A program made the position numbers and the translations under genes. Shown here one piece after another: positions 53,801 to 61,625 of a stretch of 64,000 nucleotides of DNA. The stretch lies in assembly GCF_014764385.1 (NCBI RefSeq), contig NZ_CP061714.1:1178001-1242000 (forward strand), written 5' to 3'. Below the pieces are notes generated by a model. It did no database searches. It had not been told where the DNA came from and saw only the letters and a list, made by a program, of their open reading frames with translations. Positions within the stretch are counted from its first letter, which is position 1, and each line of letters begins with the position of its first letter. This stretch comes from Luteimonas sp. MC1825 (lineage in GTDB: Bacteria; Pseudomonadota; Gammaproteobacteria; Xanthomonadales; Xanthomonadaceae).

Positions 53801-53904
53801 GCCGCTACGAGGGCAACCCGGGCCAGCGCCGTTCCACCTTCGGCACCGGTACCCGCTGGCAGTCGCCGCGCTACGCGCAGCTGGTGGTGAGCTGGAACTT
53901 CTGA
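50854..53904 (+). CDS. Oar-like TonB-dependent receptor
   Basis: 1016 residues. After the signal peptide ([17 protein letters not shown]) comes a carboxypeptidase-regulatory-like domain ([42 protein letters not shown]). The plug follows ([73 protein letters not shown]), then a large barrel ending in VVSWNF. This is the OmpA-related/Oar subgroup, commonly expanded in Xanthomonadaceae and linked to peptide or polymer uptake. GGGGAGA precedes the start. It is flanked by a transglutaminase-like protein and a serine hydrolase, likely partners in peptide scavenging. Confidence 0.93.
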   Translation: [1016 protein letters not shown]

Positions 53905-53989
53905 TGCGCCCCGCGCGGGCGTGATGCTGCATGCCCAGCGCCGGACCGCCGGCGGTGGGCATGCCAAGACTCCAGGGGCAGGACCCGAG

Positions 53990-55594
53990 ATGCTGAAGCG
54001 TGCTTGTTGCGCCGCGACGCTGGCCGTCGCGGTCTTTTTCGTGCCCGGTGCGGGCCGCGCCGCAGGGCCGCCGCCGTCCGCGGCGATCACCGCCGCGGTC
54101 GACGACGCGGTCGCGCGTTACGACCTGCCCGGCATCGCGGTGGGTGTGATCGTCGATGGCGAGGTGCGCCAGGTCGAGGTGCGTGGTGAAATCGCGGCCG
54201 GGAGTGGCGTGGCCGTGGACCGCCGCACGATCTTCAAGATCGCGTCCAACACCAAGGCGATGACGGCGGCGCTGCTTGCGCGCCAGGTCGATGCCGGGCT
54301 GCTGGCCTGGGACGATCCGGTGGTGAAGCACCTGCCGGGCTTCCGCATGTACGCCGACTGGGTGACGCGCGAGATCCAGGTGCGTGACCTGCTGATCCAC
54401 AACAGCGGGCTGGGGCCGGGCGCGGGCGACCTGATGCTGTGGCCGGAGCCCAATGCGTTCACGCGCGACGAAGTCGTGGCGGGTCTTGCGCACCTGAAGC
54501 CGCGCTGGAGCTTCCGTTCGCGCTACGCCTACGACAACACGCTGTACATCGTGGCGGGCGAGGTCGCGGCGGCGGCGGGAGGCGCGCCCTATGACGAGCT
54601 GATGCGGCGCGAAGTGTTTGCGCCGCTCGGGCTGGAACGCTGTCGCGTCGGCGCGTGGAACGCCAGCGAGGCCGGCAACGTGGCGCAGCCGCATGCGCGC
54701 CGTGACGGACGCAACGTGGCAGTGCGTACCGACGTCGCAACGATCGCCGACATGCCGATGGCCGCCGCCGGCGGCATCCGCTGCAGCCTGGACGACATGC
54801 TGGCGTGGGCGCGGATGTGGCTGCAGCCGGAGCGACATGGCCTGGTCGCGGGCAAGCCATGGCTGTCCGCGACGCAACGCGACGCGGCATGGGTGGCGCA
54901 TATGCCGATGCCCTTGTCGCGGCGCATGCGCGCCTGGGATGGCAGCCATTTTTCCGCATACGGCTACGGCTGGCGGCTGACCGATGTCGACGGTACGTGG
55001 AAGGTTTCCCACACCGGCACGCTGTCGGGCATGTATTCGGCGCTGACCCTGCTGCCGGAGAAGGGCGCCGGGTTCGTGCTGCTGATCAACGGCGACGCGG
55101 ACGAGGCGCGCACGGTGCTGAACCAGGTGCTGGTGAAGCACTTCACTGCGCCAGGGGAGGCGCGCACGGTGGCCTACTACGCCGACGCGCTGGCCGCCGA
55201 GCGCGCGGCCGCGCGCGACGATCGCGCCGCCGGTGTTGCTGCACCGTTGGGTGGCACTACGCCGCGCACCCCGGTGGCGCCTGCCGCGATGGCGCGCTGG
55301 CTGGGCGTATACCGCGATCCGTGGTTCGGCGAGGCGTCGGTCTGCGCGCGCGGCGACGAGGTGCGCATGGTGGCTGCGAAGTCGCCCAGACTGTCCGGTC
55401 GGGTGATGGCATCGGGCGGGCGCATGCTGGTCGAATGGGACACGCTCGACAGCGACGCCCACGCCTGGCTGGATTTCAGCGCAGGCGAGGGCGGTGGCGC
55501 GACGCGCCTGGCGATGGCCAAGGTCGACCCGGACGCGGACTTCAGCTACGACTTCGAGGACCTGGCGTTCGCGCGCGTGTCCAACTGCCCCTGA
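53990..55594 (+). CDS. Class C beta-lactamase-like serine hydrolase
   Basis: 534 residues. A signal peptide (CCAATLAVAVFFVPGAGRAA) leads to a serine hydrolase domain with the S-x-x-K nucleophile in ASNTKAMTAALL, the Tyr-x-Asn motif in RYAYDNTLYI and an HTG box in VSHTGTLSGMYS. A C-terminal beta domain follows from about 430 (WLGVYRDPWFGEASV). Such proteins are D-amino or peptide hydrolases more often than true beta-lactamases. GGGGCAGGA precedes the ATG. Its last 49 nt overlap the convergent DUF421 gene. Confidence 0.88.
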   Translation: MLKRACCAATLAVAVFFVPGAGRAAGPPPSAAITAAVDDAVARYDLPGIAVGVIVDGEVRQVEVRGEIAAGSGVAVDRRTIFKIASNTKAMTAALLARQVDAGLLAWDDPVVKHLPGFRMYADWVTREIQVRDLLIHNSGLGPGAGDLMLWPEPNAFTRDEVVAGLAHLKPRWSFRSRYAYDNTLYIVAGEVAAAAGGAPYDELMRREVFAPLGLERCRVGAWNASEAGNVAQPHARRDGRNVAVRTDVATIADMPMAAAGGIRCSLDDMLAWARMWLQPERHGLVAGKPWLSATQRDAAWVAHMPMPLSRRMRAWDGSHFSAYGYGWRLTDVDGTWKVSHTGTLSGMYSALTLLPEKGAGFVLLINGDADEARTVLNQVLVKHFTAPGEARTVAYYADALAAERAAARDDRAAGVAAPLGGTTPRTPVAPAAMARWLGVYRDPWFGEASVCARGDEVRMVAAKSPRLSGRVMASGGRMLVEWDTLDSDAHAWLDFSAGEGGGATRLAMAKVDPDADFSYDFEDLAFARVSNCP

Positions 55595-56058
55595 TCGCCG
55601 TCGCGGGCGAGCAGGGTGATCTCGCCGGTGGTCTCCACGGTGGCGCATGCGACCTCGTGGATGTCGTTGAGGCCTGCACGGCGGACGCATGCCATCAGTT
55701 CGTCCTCGGTGATCAGCTCCTTGCGCATTTCGCGGTACAGCAGCCGGCCATCGCGCACGATCACCCGCGGCGCCTCGTCGGTGAGCCGGCTGAATGACGG
55801 AAAGCGGAACTCGAGCAGGTTGATCAGATACGACCAGGCAGCCACCACGGACGCCAGGAGCACGAAGTCGCTTGGCGATTCCGATCCCACCGACATGGCG
55901 TCGGCCACCAGCGCGCCCACGATCACCAGCGCCAGCATGTCGACCGGTGAGTTGTTGCCCAGGCTGCGCTTGGGCAGGATCCGCACCACCACCATCACCG
56001 CGAAGTAGATGGCGGTGCCGCGAAGCAGCAGTTGCGGAAGTGGCGTGGACAGATCCAT
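55546..56058 (-). CDS. DUF421 (YetF-like) membrane protein
   Basis: 170 residues. Three membrane helices (LLLRGTAIYFAVMVVVRIL, VDMLALVIVGALVADAM, FVLLASVVAAWSYLINLL) are followed by the DUF421 cytoplasmic domain (RLTDEAPRVIVRDGRLLYREMRKELITEDELMACVRRAGLNDIHEVACATVETTGEITLL). The helix-borne LGNNSPVDMLALVIVGALVADAM pattern is diagnostic. Function is unknown. Its 3' end overlaps the serine hydrolase gene on the opposite strand by 49 nt. Confidence 0.9.
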   Translation of the reverse strand: MDLSTPLPQLLLRGTAIYFAVMVVVRILPKRSLGNNSPVDMLALVIVGALVADAMSVGSESPSDFVLLASVVAAWSYLINLLEFRFPSFSRLTDEAPRVIVRDGRLLYREMRKELITEDELMACVRRAGLNDIHEVACATVETTGEITLLARDGDQGQLDTRANARSSKS

Positions 56059-56217
56059 GGCAGGGCCCGGTGGAGGCTTGGGCGCGCAGGATAGGACCGG
56101 CGGGTCGCCGCGGCGTGATGCCGCGGGTGTGACCGCCCGCACGCGCCGTCCGGAGCCGGCCCGGTAGCATGCTGCAAGGCAGCAATCATCCCGATCGAGC
56201 TGCTCCAGGGAGGGGGC

Positions 56218-56580
56218 ATGCCATTCGACGTGCGGGTGCTGCGTGAGAGTTCGGGGGACGATCCAGGCGCCATGGTGGAACTCGTCGAGTGTTTCGACGA
56301 GGTCGCCACGGGCATCCGTGCCGGCCTCCTGCAGGCGATTGCGCAGGGCGACGCGGCGCAGCTCGCCACGCTGGCGCATTCGCTGAAGTCTTCGTCACGC
56401 GCGATGGGCGCGATGGCGCTGGGTGAGCTGTGCGCAGAGCTCGAAGCGCACGCCGCGGCGGGTCGCCCCGCCGGATTGGGTCCGGCCGTGACCACGGTGG
56501 TGGCGGAACTGGATGCCGCACTCGCGGCGATGCGGCACTGGCGCGCGGCGCAGGCGCCACAGGGGAGGACCGGCATTTGA
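56218..56580 (+). CDS. Hpt (histidine phosphotransfer) protein
   Basis: 120 residues, a four-helix Hpt domain. The phosphorylated His lies in LATLAHSLKSSSRAMGAMALGELCAELE (HSLKSSS, His near 59). No kinase or receiver part is attached. Its stop overlaps the TTG start of the receiver-EAL gene, so phosphate probably passes between this protein and that receiver. Confidence 0.9.
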   Translation: MPFDVRVLRESSGDDPGAMVELVECFDEVATGIRAGLLQAIAQGDAAQLATLAHSLKSSSRAMGAMALGELCAELEAHAAAGRPAGLGPAVTTVVAELDAALAAMRHWRAAQAPQGRTGI

Positions 56581-57803
56581 AGATCCTGATCGTGGACGAC
56601 GACGATTTCACCACCCGCCTGCTGCAGATCCAGCTGCGCGCGATGGGCCTGAAGGACAGCGGCTACGCCGGCATCGAGTCGAGCTCGAGCGGTGCCGACG
56701 CGATCGGGCGGCTCGCGCTCGCGCCCGCCGACTTCGGGCTGGTGTTCTGCGACCTGCGCATGCCTGGAATGGACGGCGTCGAATTCGTGCGCCACCTGGT
56801 CGCGACGGAATTCCGCGGCGGGCTGGTGCTCATCAGCGGCGCGGAGCCGCGCGTGCTGCAGATGGTCGAGCAACTGGCACGCCAGCAGGGCCTGGACGTG
56901 CTCGGCAGCCTGGCCAAGCCGGTCACGCCGGGCAGCCTGCGCACGTTGCTGCAGGGGCGGAAGTCAGCCGGCCTCGGCGGCAAGTGGGCCGACTGCGCGA
57001 CGCAACCAGGTACCACCGCCGATGCCGCCGAGCTTGAAGCGGCCATCAATGGCGGCGAAATCGTCAACCACTACCAGCCGAAGATCGACCTGCGCACCGG
57101 CGCCGTGGTGGGCATGGAAGCGCTGGCACGCTGGCAACACCCCGAGCGCGGCGTCGTGGCACCGGATGACTTCCTGCCGCTGGTCGAAAGCGCCGGCCTG
57201 GTGACTCCGCTGGCGCGCGCGGTGCTGGTCAATGCGCTGCACCACGCATGCTCGTGGAATGGTGCCGGGGGCGGGCTGGACGTGGCGGTGAACGTGTCGC
57301 TGGCCAGCCTTGGCAGGCTGGACTTCCCCGATCGCCTGGCGGCAATGGCCGCCGAGGCGGGATTCCCGCTGGAGCGGCTGGTGCTCGAGCTGTCCGAATC
57401 ACGCCTGCCGACCGAGCCGCGCGCCCAGCTCGATATCCTGAGCCGGCTGCGGCTGAAAGGCGTGCGCCTGGCGCTCGACGATTTCGGCACCGGCTTCACC
57501 AAGCTGGCGCAGCTGCGCGACATGCCGTTCTCGGAGCTGAAGATCGACCGCGCATTCGTCCAGGGCGTGTCCGGGGATGCCTCGCGACGCGCGATCGTGC
57601 AGGCCGCGCTGGCGCTGGCGCGCGAACTCGATGTGGAGACGGTCGCCGAAGGCGTCGACAACGCGGAGGATCTCGCCTGCCTGCGCGCGCTCGGCTGCGG
57701 CATGTTCCAGGGCTACCTGGTGGCGGAACCGATGCCGGCCTGCGACGTAGTGCCCTGGCTGGATGCCTGGCCCACCCTGCGTGAGGGCGTGCTGAGCGCC
57801 TGA
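56577..57803 (+). CDS. Response regulator with EAL c-di-GMP phosphodiesterase domain
   Basis: 408 residues. Receiver (1-130): acidic pocket DDDD near 6-9, phospho-Asp in FCDLRMPGMDG, Ser in LISGAEP and Lys in LAKPVTP. The EAL domain (about 150-400) has MEALAR, NVSLASL, LVLELSES, LALDDFGTGF, LKIDRAF, AEGVDN and FQGYLVAEPM. All metal and catalytic residues look intact, so it should hydrolyse c-di-GMP. The TTG at 56577 is chosen because it precedes MKILIVDDD-type sequence, has GGGGAGGA 7 nt upstream and overlaps the Hpt stop. Confidence 0.92.
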   Translation: MKILIVDDDDFTTRLLQIQLRAMGLKDSGYAGIESSSSGADAIGRLALAPADFGLVFCDLRMPGMDGVEFVRHLVATEFRGGLVLISGAEPRVLQMVEQLARQQGLDVLGSLAKPVTPGSLRTLLQGRKSAGLGGKWADCATQPGTTADAAELEAAINGGEIVNHYQPKIDLRTGAVVGMEALARWQHPERGVVAPDDFLPLVESAGLVTPLARAVLVNALHHACSWNGAGGGLDVAVNVSLASLGRLDFPDRLAAMAAEAGFPLERLVLELSESRLPTEPRAQLDILSRLRLKGVRLALDDFGTGFTKLAQLRDMPFSELKIDRAFVQGVSGDASRRAIVQAALALARELDVETVAEGVDNAEDLACLRALGCGMFQGYLVAEPMPACDVVPWLDAWPTLREGVLSA

Positions 57804-57816
57804 GCCCCGAGGCAAC

Positions 57817-57845
57817 AAAAAACCCCCGGGAGACCGGGGGTTCTT
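57817..57845 (-). terminator. Terminator after tRNA-Val, possibly bidirectional
   Basis: AACCCCCGG (57821-57829) pairs with CCGGGGGTT (57834-57842) over a 4-nt loop. Read on the minus strand the stem is followed by a run of six T, which suits termination of tRNA-Val. On the plus strand TTCTT follows, so it may also end the receiver-EAL transcript. Confidence 0.85.
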
Positions 57846-57859
57846 GCATGCGCGAAACA

Positions 57860-57934
57860 TGGTGGGCGGTACAGGGATCGAACCTGTGACCCTTGCCGTG
57901 TGAAGGCAATGCTCTACCGCTGAGCTAACCGCCC
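57860..57934 (-). tRNA. tRNA-Val (CAC)
   Basis: 75 nt on the minus strand: acceptor GGGCGGT pairing with ACCGCCC, D-arm TAGCTCAGCGGTAGAGCA, anticodon loop TTCACAC with CAC, T-arm AGGTTCGATCCCTGT, discriminator A and encoded CCA. Confidence 0.95.
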
Positions 57935-58084
57935 GAAACAGCGCGCAAGTATACAGCAGCACACGCGGTTCCTGGCAAGGGTCCGGCCGACGCGGCCCGC
58001 ATCGCCATGCCCGGGCAGGCTTCACCCGCGTCTCACCGCGCCAGTCCTAGCGTCGACAGCCCCAACCCCTTCGCGAGGGACGCC

Positions 58085-59071
58085 ATGGCGCGCCCGATCT
58101 GGACCGGAACCCTTTCGTTCGGCCTGCTCAACGTGCCGGTGTCGCTGATGTCCGGCGAGCGCCGCATCGACCTGCATTTCCGCATGCTGGATTCGCGCGA
58201 CAAGAATCCGGTCCGCTACGAGCGGGTCAACGCCGAGACCGGCGAGGAAGTGCCTTGGAAGGACATCGTCAAGGCCTTCGAGTACGACAAGGGCAGCTAC
58301 GTCGTGCTGGAGCAGGAGGACATCAAGTCCGCCGCCCCGGAGAGCCACGAGACCGTGGAGGTCGAGACCTTCGTGGACGCGTCCGCGATCCCGTTCCAGT
58401 ACTACGAGAAGCCCTACATCCTGGTGCCGGCCAAGAAGGCCGAGAAGGGCTACGTGCTGCTTCGCGAAACGCTCAAGGCGACCGGGCAGGCCGGCATCGC
58501 ACGGGTGGTGATCCGCACCCGCGAATACCTGGCCGCGGTGCTGCCGCGCGATGATGCGCTGATGCTGATGCTGCTGCGCTATCCGCAGGAGCTGGTGGAC
58601 CCTGCGGAGCACCGCCTGCCCGAGGGCGAATCCGCCGACTACAGGATCAGTCCGAAAGAACTCGAGATGGCCAAGCAGCTCATCGCGTCGATGAGCGGCG
58701 AATGGGACCCGAGCGGGTACAAGGACGAATTCCGCGAGCGCCTGGAGAAGGTGATCCGCGACAAGATGAAGGCCGACGGCACGGTGGCCAAGCCGGACGA
58801 CAGCGAGTTCGAGGCGCCGGAAGGCGCGGCGACCAATGTCGTGGACTTCATGGCACTGCTGCAGAAGAGCATCGGCAGCAACAAGCGCACGCCGGCGAAG
58901 AAGTCCGCGGAGCGCGACGACAAAGCGGCGGCGAAGAAGGCCGCCGCGAAAAAGGCACCGGCGAAGAAAACCGCCGCCGCGAAGAAGGCCCCCGCCGACA
59001 AGCCGGCGGCAAAGACCGCCAAGGCGCCGGCGCGCAAGGCCGCCAAGGGCACGACGCGCAAGGCGGGCTGA
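58085..59071 (+). CDS. ku: Bacterial Ku protein (NHEJ)
   Basis: 328 residues. Homodimeric ring that binds DNA ends and recruits LigD. The Ku core starts MARPIWTGTLSFGLLNVPVSL and runs through DSRDKNPVRYERVNAETGEEV, YVVLEQEDIKSAAPES and KPYILVPAKKAEKGYVLLRETL. A C-terminal tail of about 60 residues consists of KKAAAKKAP-like Lys/Ala repeats, which can increase DNA binding. It ends 10 nt before ligD, so the two form an operon. Confidence 0.95.
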   Translation: MARPIWTGTLSFGLLNVPVSLMSGERRIDLHFRMLDSRDKNPVRYERVNAETGEEVPWKDIVKAFEYDKGSYVVLEQEDIKSAAPESHETVEVETFVDASAIPFQYYEKPYILVPAKKAEKGYVLLRETLKATGQAGIARVVIRTREYLAAVLPRDDALMLMLLRYPQELVDPAEHRLPEGESADYRISPKELEMAKQLIASMSGEWDPSGYKDEFRERLEKVIRDKMKADGTVAKPDDSEFEAPEGAATNVVDFMALLQKSIGSNKRTPAKKSAERDDKAAAKKAAAKKAPAKKTAAAKKAPADKPAAKTAKAPARKAAKGTTRKAG

Positions 59072-59081
59072 GGCCGGCGCC

Positions 59082-61532
59082 ATGAGCCTGCGCGAATACG
59101 CCCGCAAGCGTCGCTTCGACGGCACCCCCGAGCCGTCTGGCGATGCACCCACGAGCGTCGGCCATCGGCCGATCTTCGTGGTGCAACTGCACCACGCCAG
59201 CAGCCGCCACTACGACTTCCGCCTGGAGGCCGATGGCGCGCTGAAGAGCTGGGCGGTGCCGAAGGGGCCGTCGCTGCGCGCGGGCGAGAAGCGCCTGGCT
59301 GTGGAGGTGGAGGATCACCCGCTGTCGTACGCCACGTTCGCCGGTGACATCCCCGAAGGCCATTACGGCGCCGGCCACGTGGACGTGTTCGACCACGGCC
59401 ACTGGGCCTGCGATGGCGACCCGCTGGAAGGCATCGCCGCCGGCAAGCTGGATTTCACCCTGAGCGGCAGCAAGCTCAAGGGCGCATGGAAGCTGGTGCG
59501 CACGAAGAAGGCGGGCCGCCAGGCGCAGTGGCTGCTGATGAAGCGCAGCGACGCGCACGCCGCGGACATGGAGGCGGACGACCTGGTGGATGCACCGTCG
59601 AAACCGCGTTCCGCCGCCAGGTCCGCCAAGGCAACCAAGGCCACGAAGCCCCGCGCCCCGCGCAAGGCCGACGCGCGCTGGCGCAAGGCCGCACTGGCGC
59701 TGCCGGGCGCGAAGGACACCGGCGTGCCGGCAGGATTCGAGCCGCAGCTGTGCACGTTGCGGGGCGCGGCGCCGCCGGGCGACGACTGGCTGCACGAGAT
59801 CAAGTGGGACGGCTACCGGTTGATGGTCGACATGGTCGATGGCGTCGCGCGGTTGCGCTCGCGTGGCGGACTGGACTGGGACAAGACCTTCCCGGACGTG
59901 GCCGCAGCGGTCGCCGCGCTGCCGGTCTCCGAAGCCTGCCTCGATGGCGAACTGGTGGTGCTTGGCCCCGACGGCCACAGCGACTTCTCCGAGCTGCAGC
60001 GGGTGATCGACGGCAGCTCGAAAGCCGCGCTGCGCTACCTGGTGTTCGATCTCGTCGGCCTGGCGGGTGTCGACCTGCGCGGCTCGCCGCTGGGCGCGCG
60101 CAAGGCCCTGCTGAAGTCGCTGCTGCCCGAGGCGCCGCACCTGCTGGCCTACAGCGACCACGTCGTCGGCCATGGCCCCGAGGTCTACGAGGAGACCGGC
60201 CGACAGGGCATCGAGGGCGTCATCTGCAAGCGCGCCGACAGCCTGTATCGCGGCGGCCGCGGCAACGACTGGCTGAAGGTGAAGCACGAATCGGCGGACG
60301 AGTTCGTGGTGGTCGGCTACACCGATCCCAAGCGCAGCCGTACCGGCTTCGGCGCGCTGCTGATGGCCACGCGCGAGCGTGGCGGGCTGCGCTACGTGGG
60401 GCGCGTGGGCACCGGTTTCGACGACGCCATGCTGCGCGACCTCACCGCGCGGCTGCGCAAGCTGGAGCAGAAGCAGGCGACGGTCGAGCTGCCGGACCAC
60501 ATCGCGCTGCCGCTGCGCACCGTGCACTGGGTGCGCCCGGAGCTGGTCGCCGAGGTGGCTTTCCGTGGCTGGGCCAAGGAGGGCCTGCTGCGCCAGGCCG
60601 CCTTCAAGCGCCTGCGCATCGACAAGGCGGCGCGCGACGTGGAGGAACCGCAGGTGGAAAAGGACGACGTGACGGCCGGGCGCATCACCAGCCCGGACCG
60701 GGTGGTGTTCGAGGGCGCGAAGTACACCAAGGGCGACGTGGCCGAGTACTACCGCAGCGTCGCCGACTGGCTGCTGCCGGAGCTTGCCGGGCGGCCACTG
60801 TCGCTGCTGCGCTGCCCCGACGGCACCAGGGGCCAGTGCTTCTTCCAGAAGCACCACGCCGAAAGCCTGGGCGACGATGTGCGCGCGATCGTGTTGAAGC
60901 AGAAGAGCGGCAAGGAGCCGTACCTGTACATCGACGACATCGCCGGCGTGATCGACCTGGTGCAGATGAACACGCTCGAGTTCCATCCCTGGGGATCGCG
61001 CGTGGACGATCCCGAGCTGCCGGACCGGCTGGTGTTCGACCTGGACCCCGGCGAAGGCCTGGGCTGGGCCGACGTGGTGCGCTCCGCGCGTGACATCCGC
61101 GCGCGCCTGGCTGAAGCGGGGCTGGAGAGCTTCGTGCGGCTGTCCGGCGGCAAGGGCGCGCACGTGGTGGCGCCGATCACGCGCGGCCCGGACTGGGATT
61201 ACGTGCGCGCGTTCTGCGGTGGCTTTGCCGAAGCGATGGCGCTGCAGGCGCCGGACCGCTACGTGGCCACGATGTCCAAGGCCAAGCGCTCGGGGAAGAT
61301 GTTCATCGACTGGCTGCGCAACGCGCGCGGCGCCACCAGCGTGGCGTCGTGGTCGCTGCGCGCGCGCAAGGGCGCGCCGGTGGCGGTGCCGATCCGCTGG
61401 GACGAACTGGGCAAGGTGGCGGGCCCCGCGGCGTTCGACCTCGCCAAGGCGAAGCAGCGGGCTGCGCGGTTGCGCAAGGATCCGTGGGATGGGTTCGCGA
61501 CGCTGGAGCAGGAGTTGCCGAGCTGGGAGTGA
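59082..61532 (+). CDS. ligD: Multifunctional NHEJ DNA ligase D
   Basis: 816 residues with domain order phosphoesterase (about 30-170: FVVQLHHASSRHYDFRLEADG, PEGHYGAGHVDVFDHG), ATP-dependent ligase (about 215-500: nucleophile Lys in LHEIKWDGYRLM, GELVVLG, EGVICKRADS, WLKVK) and polymerase/primase (about 530-800: ITSPDRVVFEGAKYTKGDVAEYY, LVFDLDPGEGLGW, RLSGGKGAHVV). This order is the Pseudomonas type and differs from mycobacterial LigD. A Lys/Ala-rich linker separates the first two domains. With Ku it joins double-strand breaks. Confidence 0.95.
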   Translation: MSLREYARKRRFDGTPEPSGDAPTSVGHRPIFVVQLHHASSRHYDFRLEADGALKSWAVPKGPSLRAGEKRLAVEVEDHPLSYATFAGDIPEGHYGAGHVDVFDHGHWACDGDPLEGIAAGKLDFTLSGSKLKGAWKLVRTKKAGRQAQWLLMKRSDAHAADMEADDLVDAPSKPRSAARSAKATKATKPRAPRKADARWRKAALALPGAKDTGVPAGFEPQLCTLRGAAPPGDDWLHEIKWDGYRLMVDMVDGVARLRSRGGLDWDKTFPDVAAAVAALPVSEACLDGELVVLGPDGHSDFSELQRVIDGSSKAALRYLVFDLVGLAGVDLRGSPLGARKALLKSLLPEAPHLLAYSDHVVGHGPEVYEETGRQGIEGVICKRADSLYRGGRGNDWLKVKHESADEFVVVGYTDPKRSRTGFGALLMATRERGGLRYVGRVGTGFDDAMLRDLTARLRKLEQKQATVELPDHIALPLRTVHWVRPELVAEVAFRGWAKEGLLRQAAFKRLRIDKAARDVEEPQVEKDDVTAGRITSPDRVVFEGAKYTKGDVAEYYRSVADWLLPELAGRPLSLLRCPDGTRGQCFFQKHHAESLGDDVRAIVLKQKSGKEPYLYIDDIAGVIDLVQMNTLEFHPWGSRVDDPELPDRLVFDLDPGEGLGWADVVRSARDIRARLAEAGLESFVRLSGGKGAHVVAPITRGPDWDYVRAFCGGFAEAMALQAPDRYVATMSKAKRSGKMFIDWLRNARGATSVASWSLRARKGAPVAVPIRWDELGKVAGPAAFDLAKAKQRAARLRKDPWDGFATLEQELPSWE

Positions 61533-61625
61533 TGGGCGTGGCGCCATGTGCTCGCGATGCGGGCCGGCATGACGGGGCGACCACGGCGAGGGTGGCAGTC
61601 TCGTTGCATCAACTGACCTGGGAGC

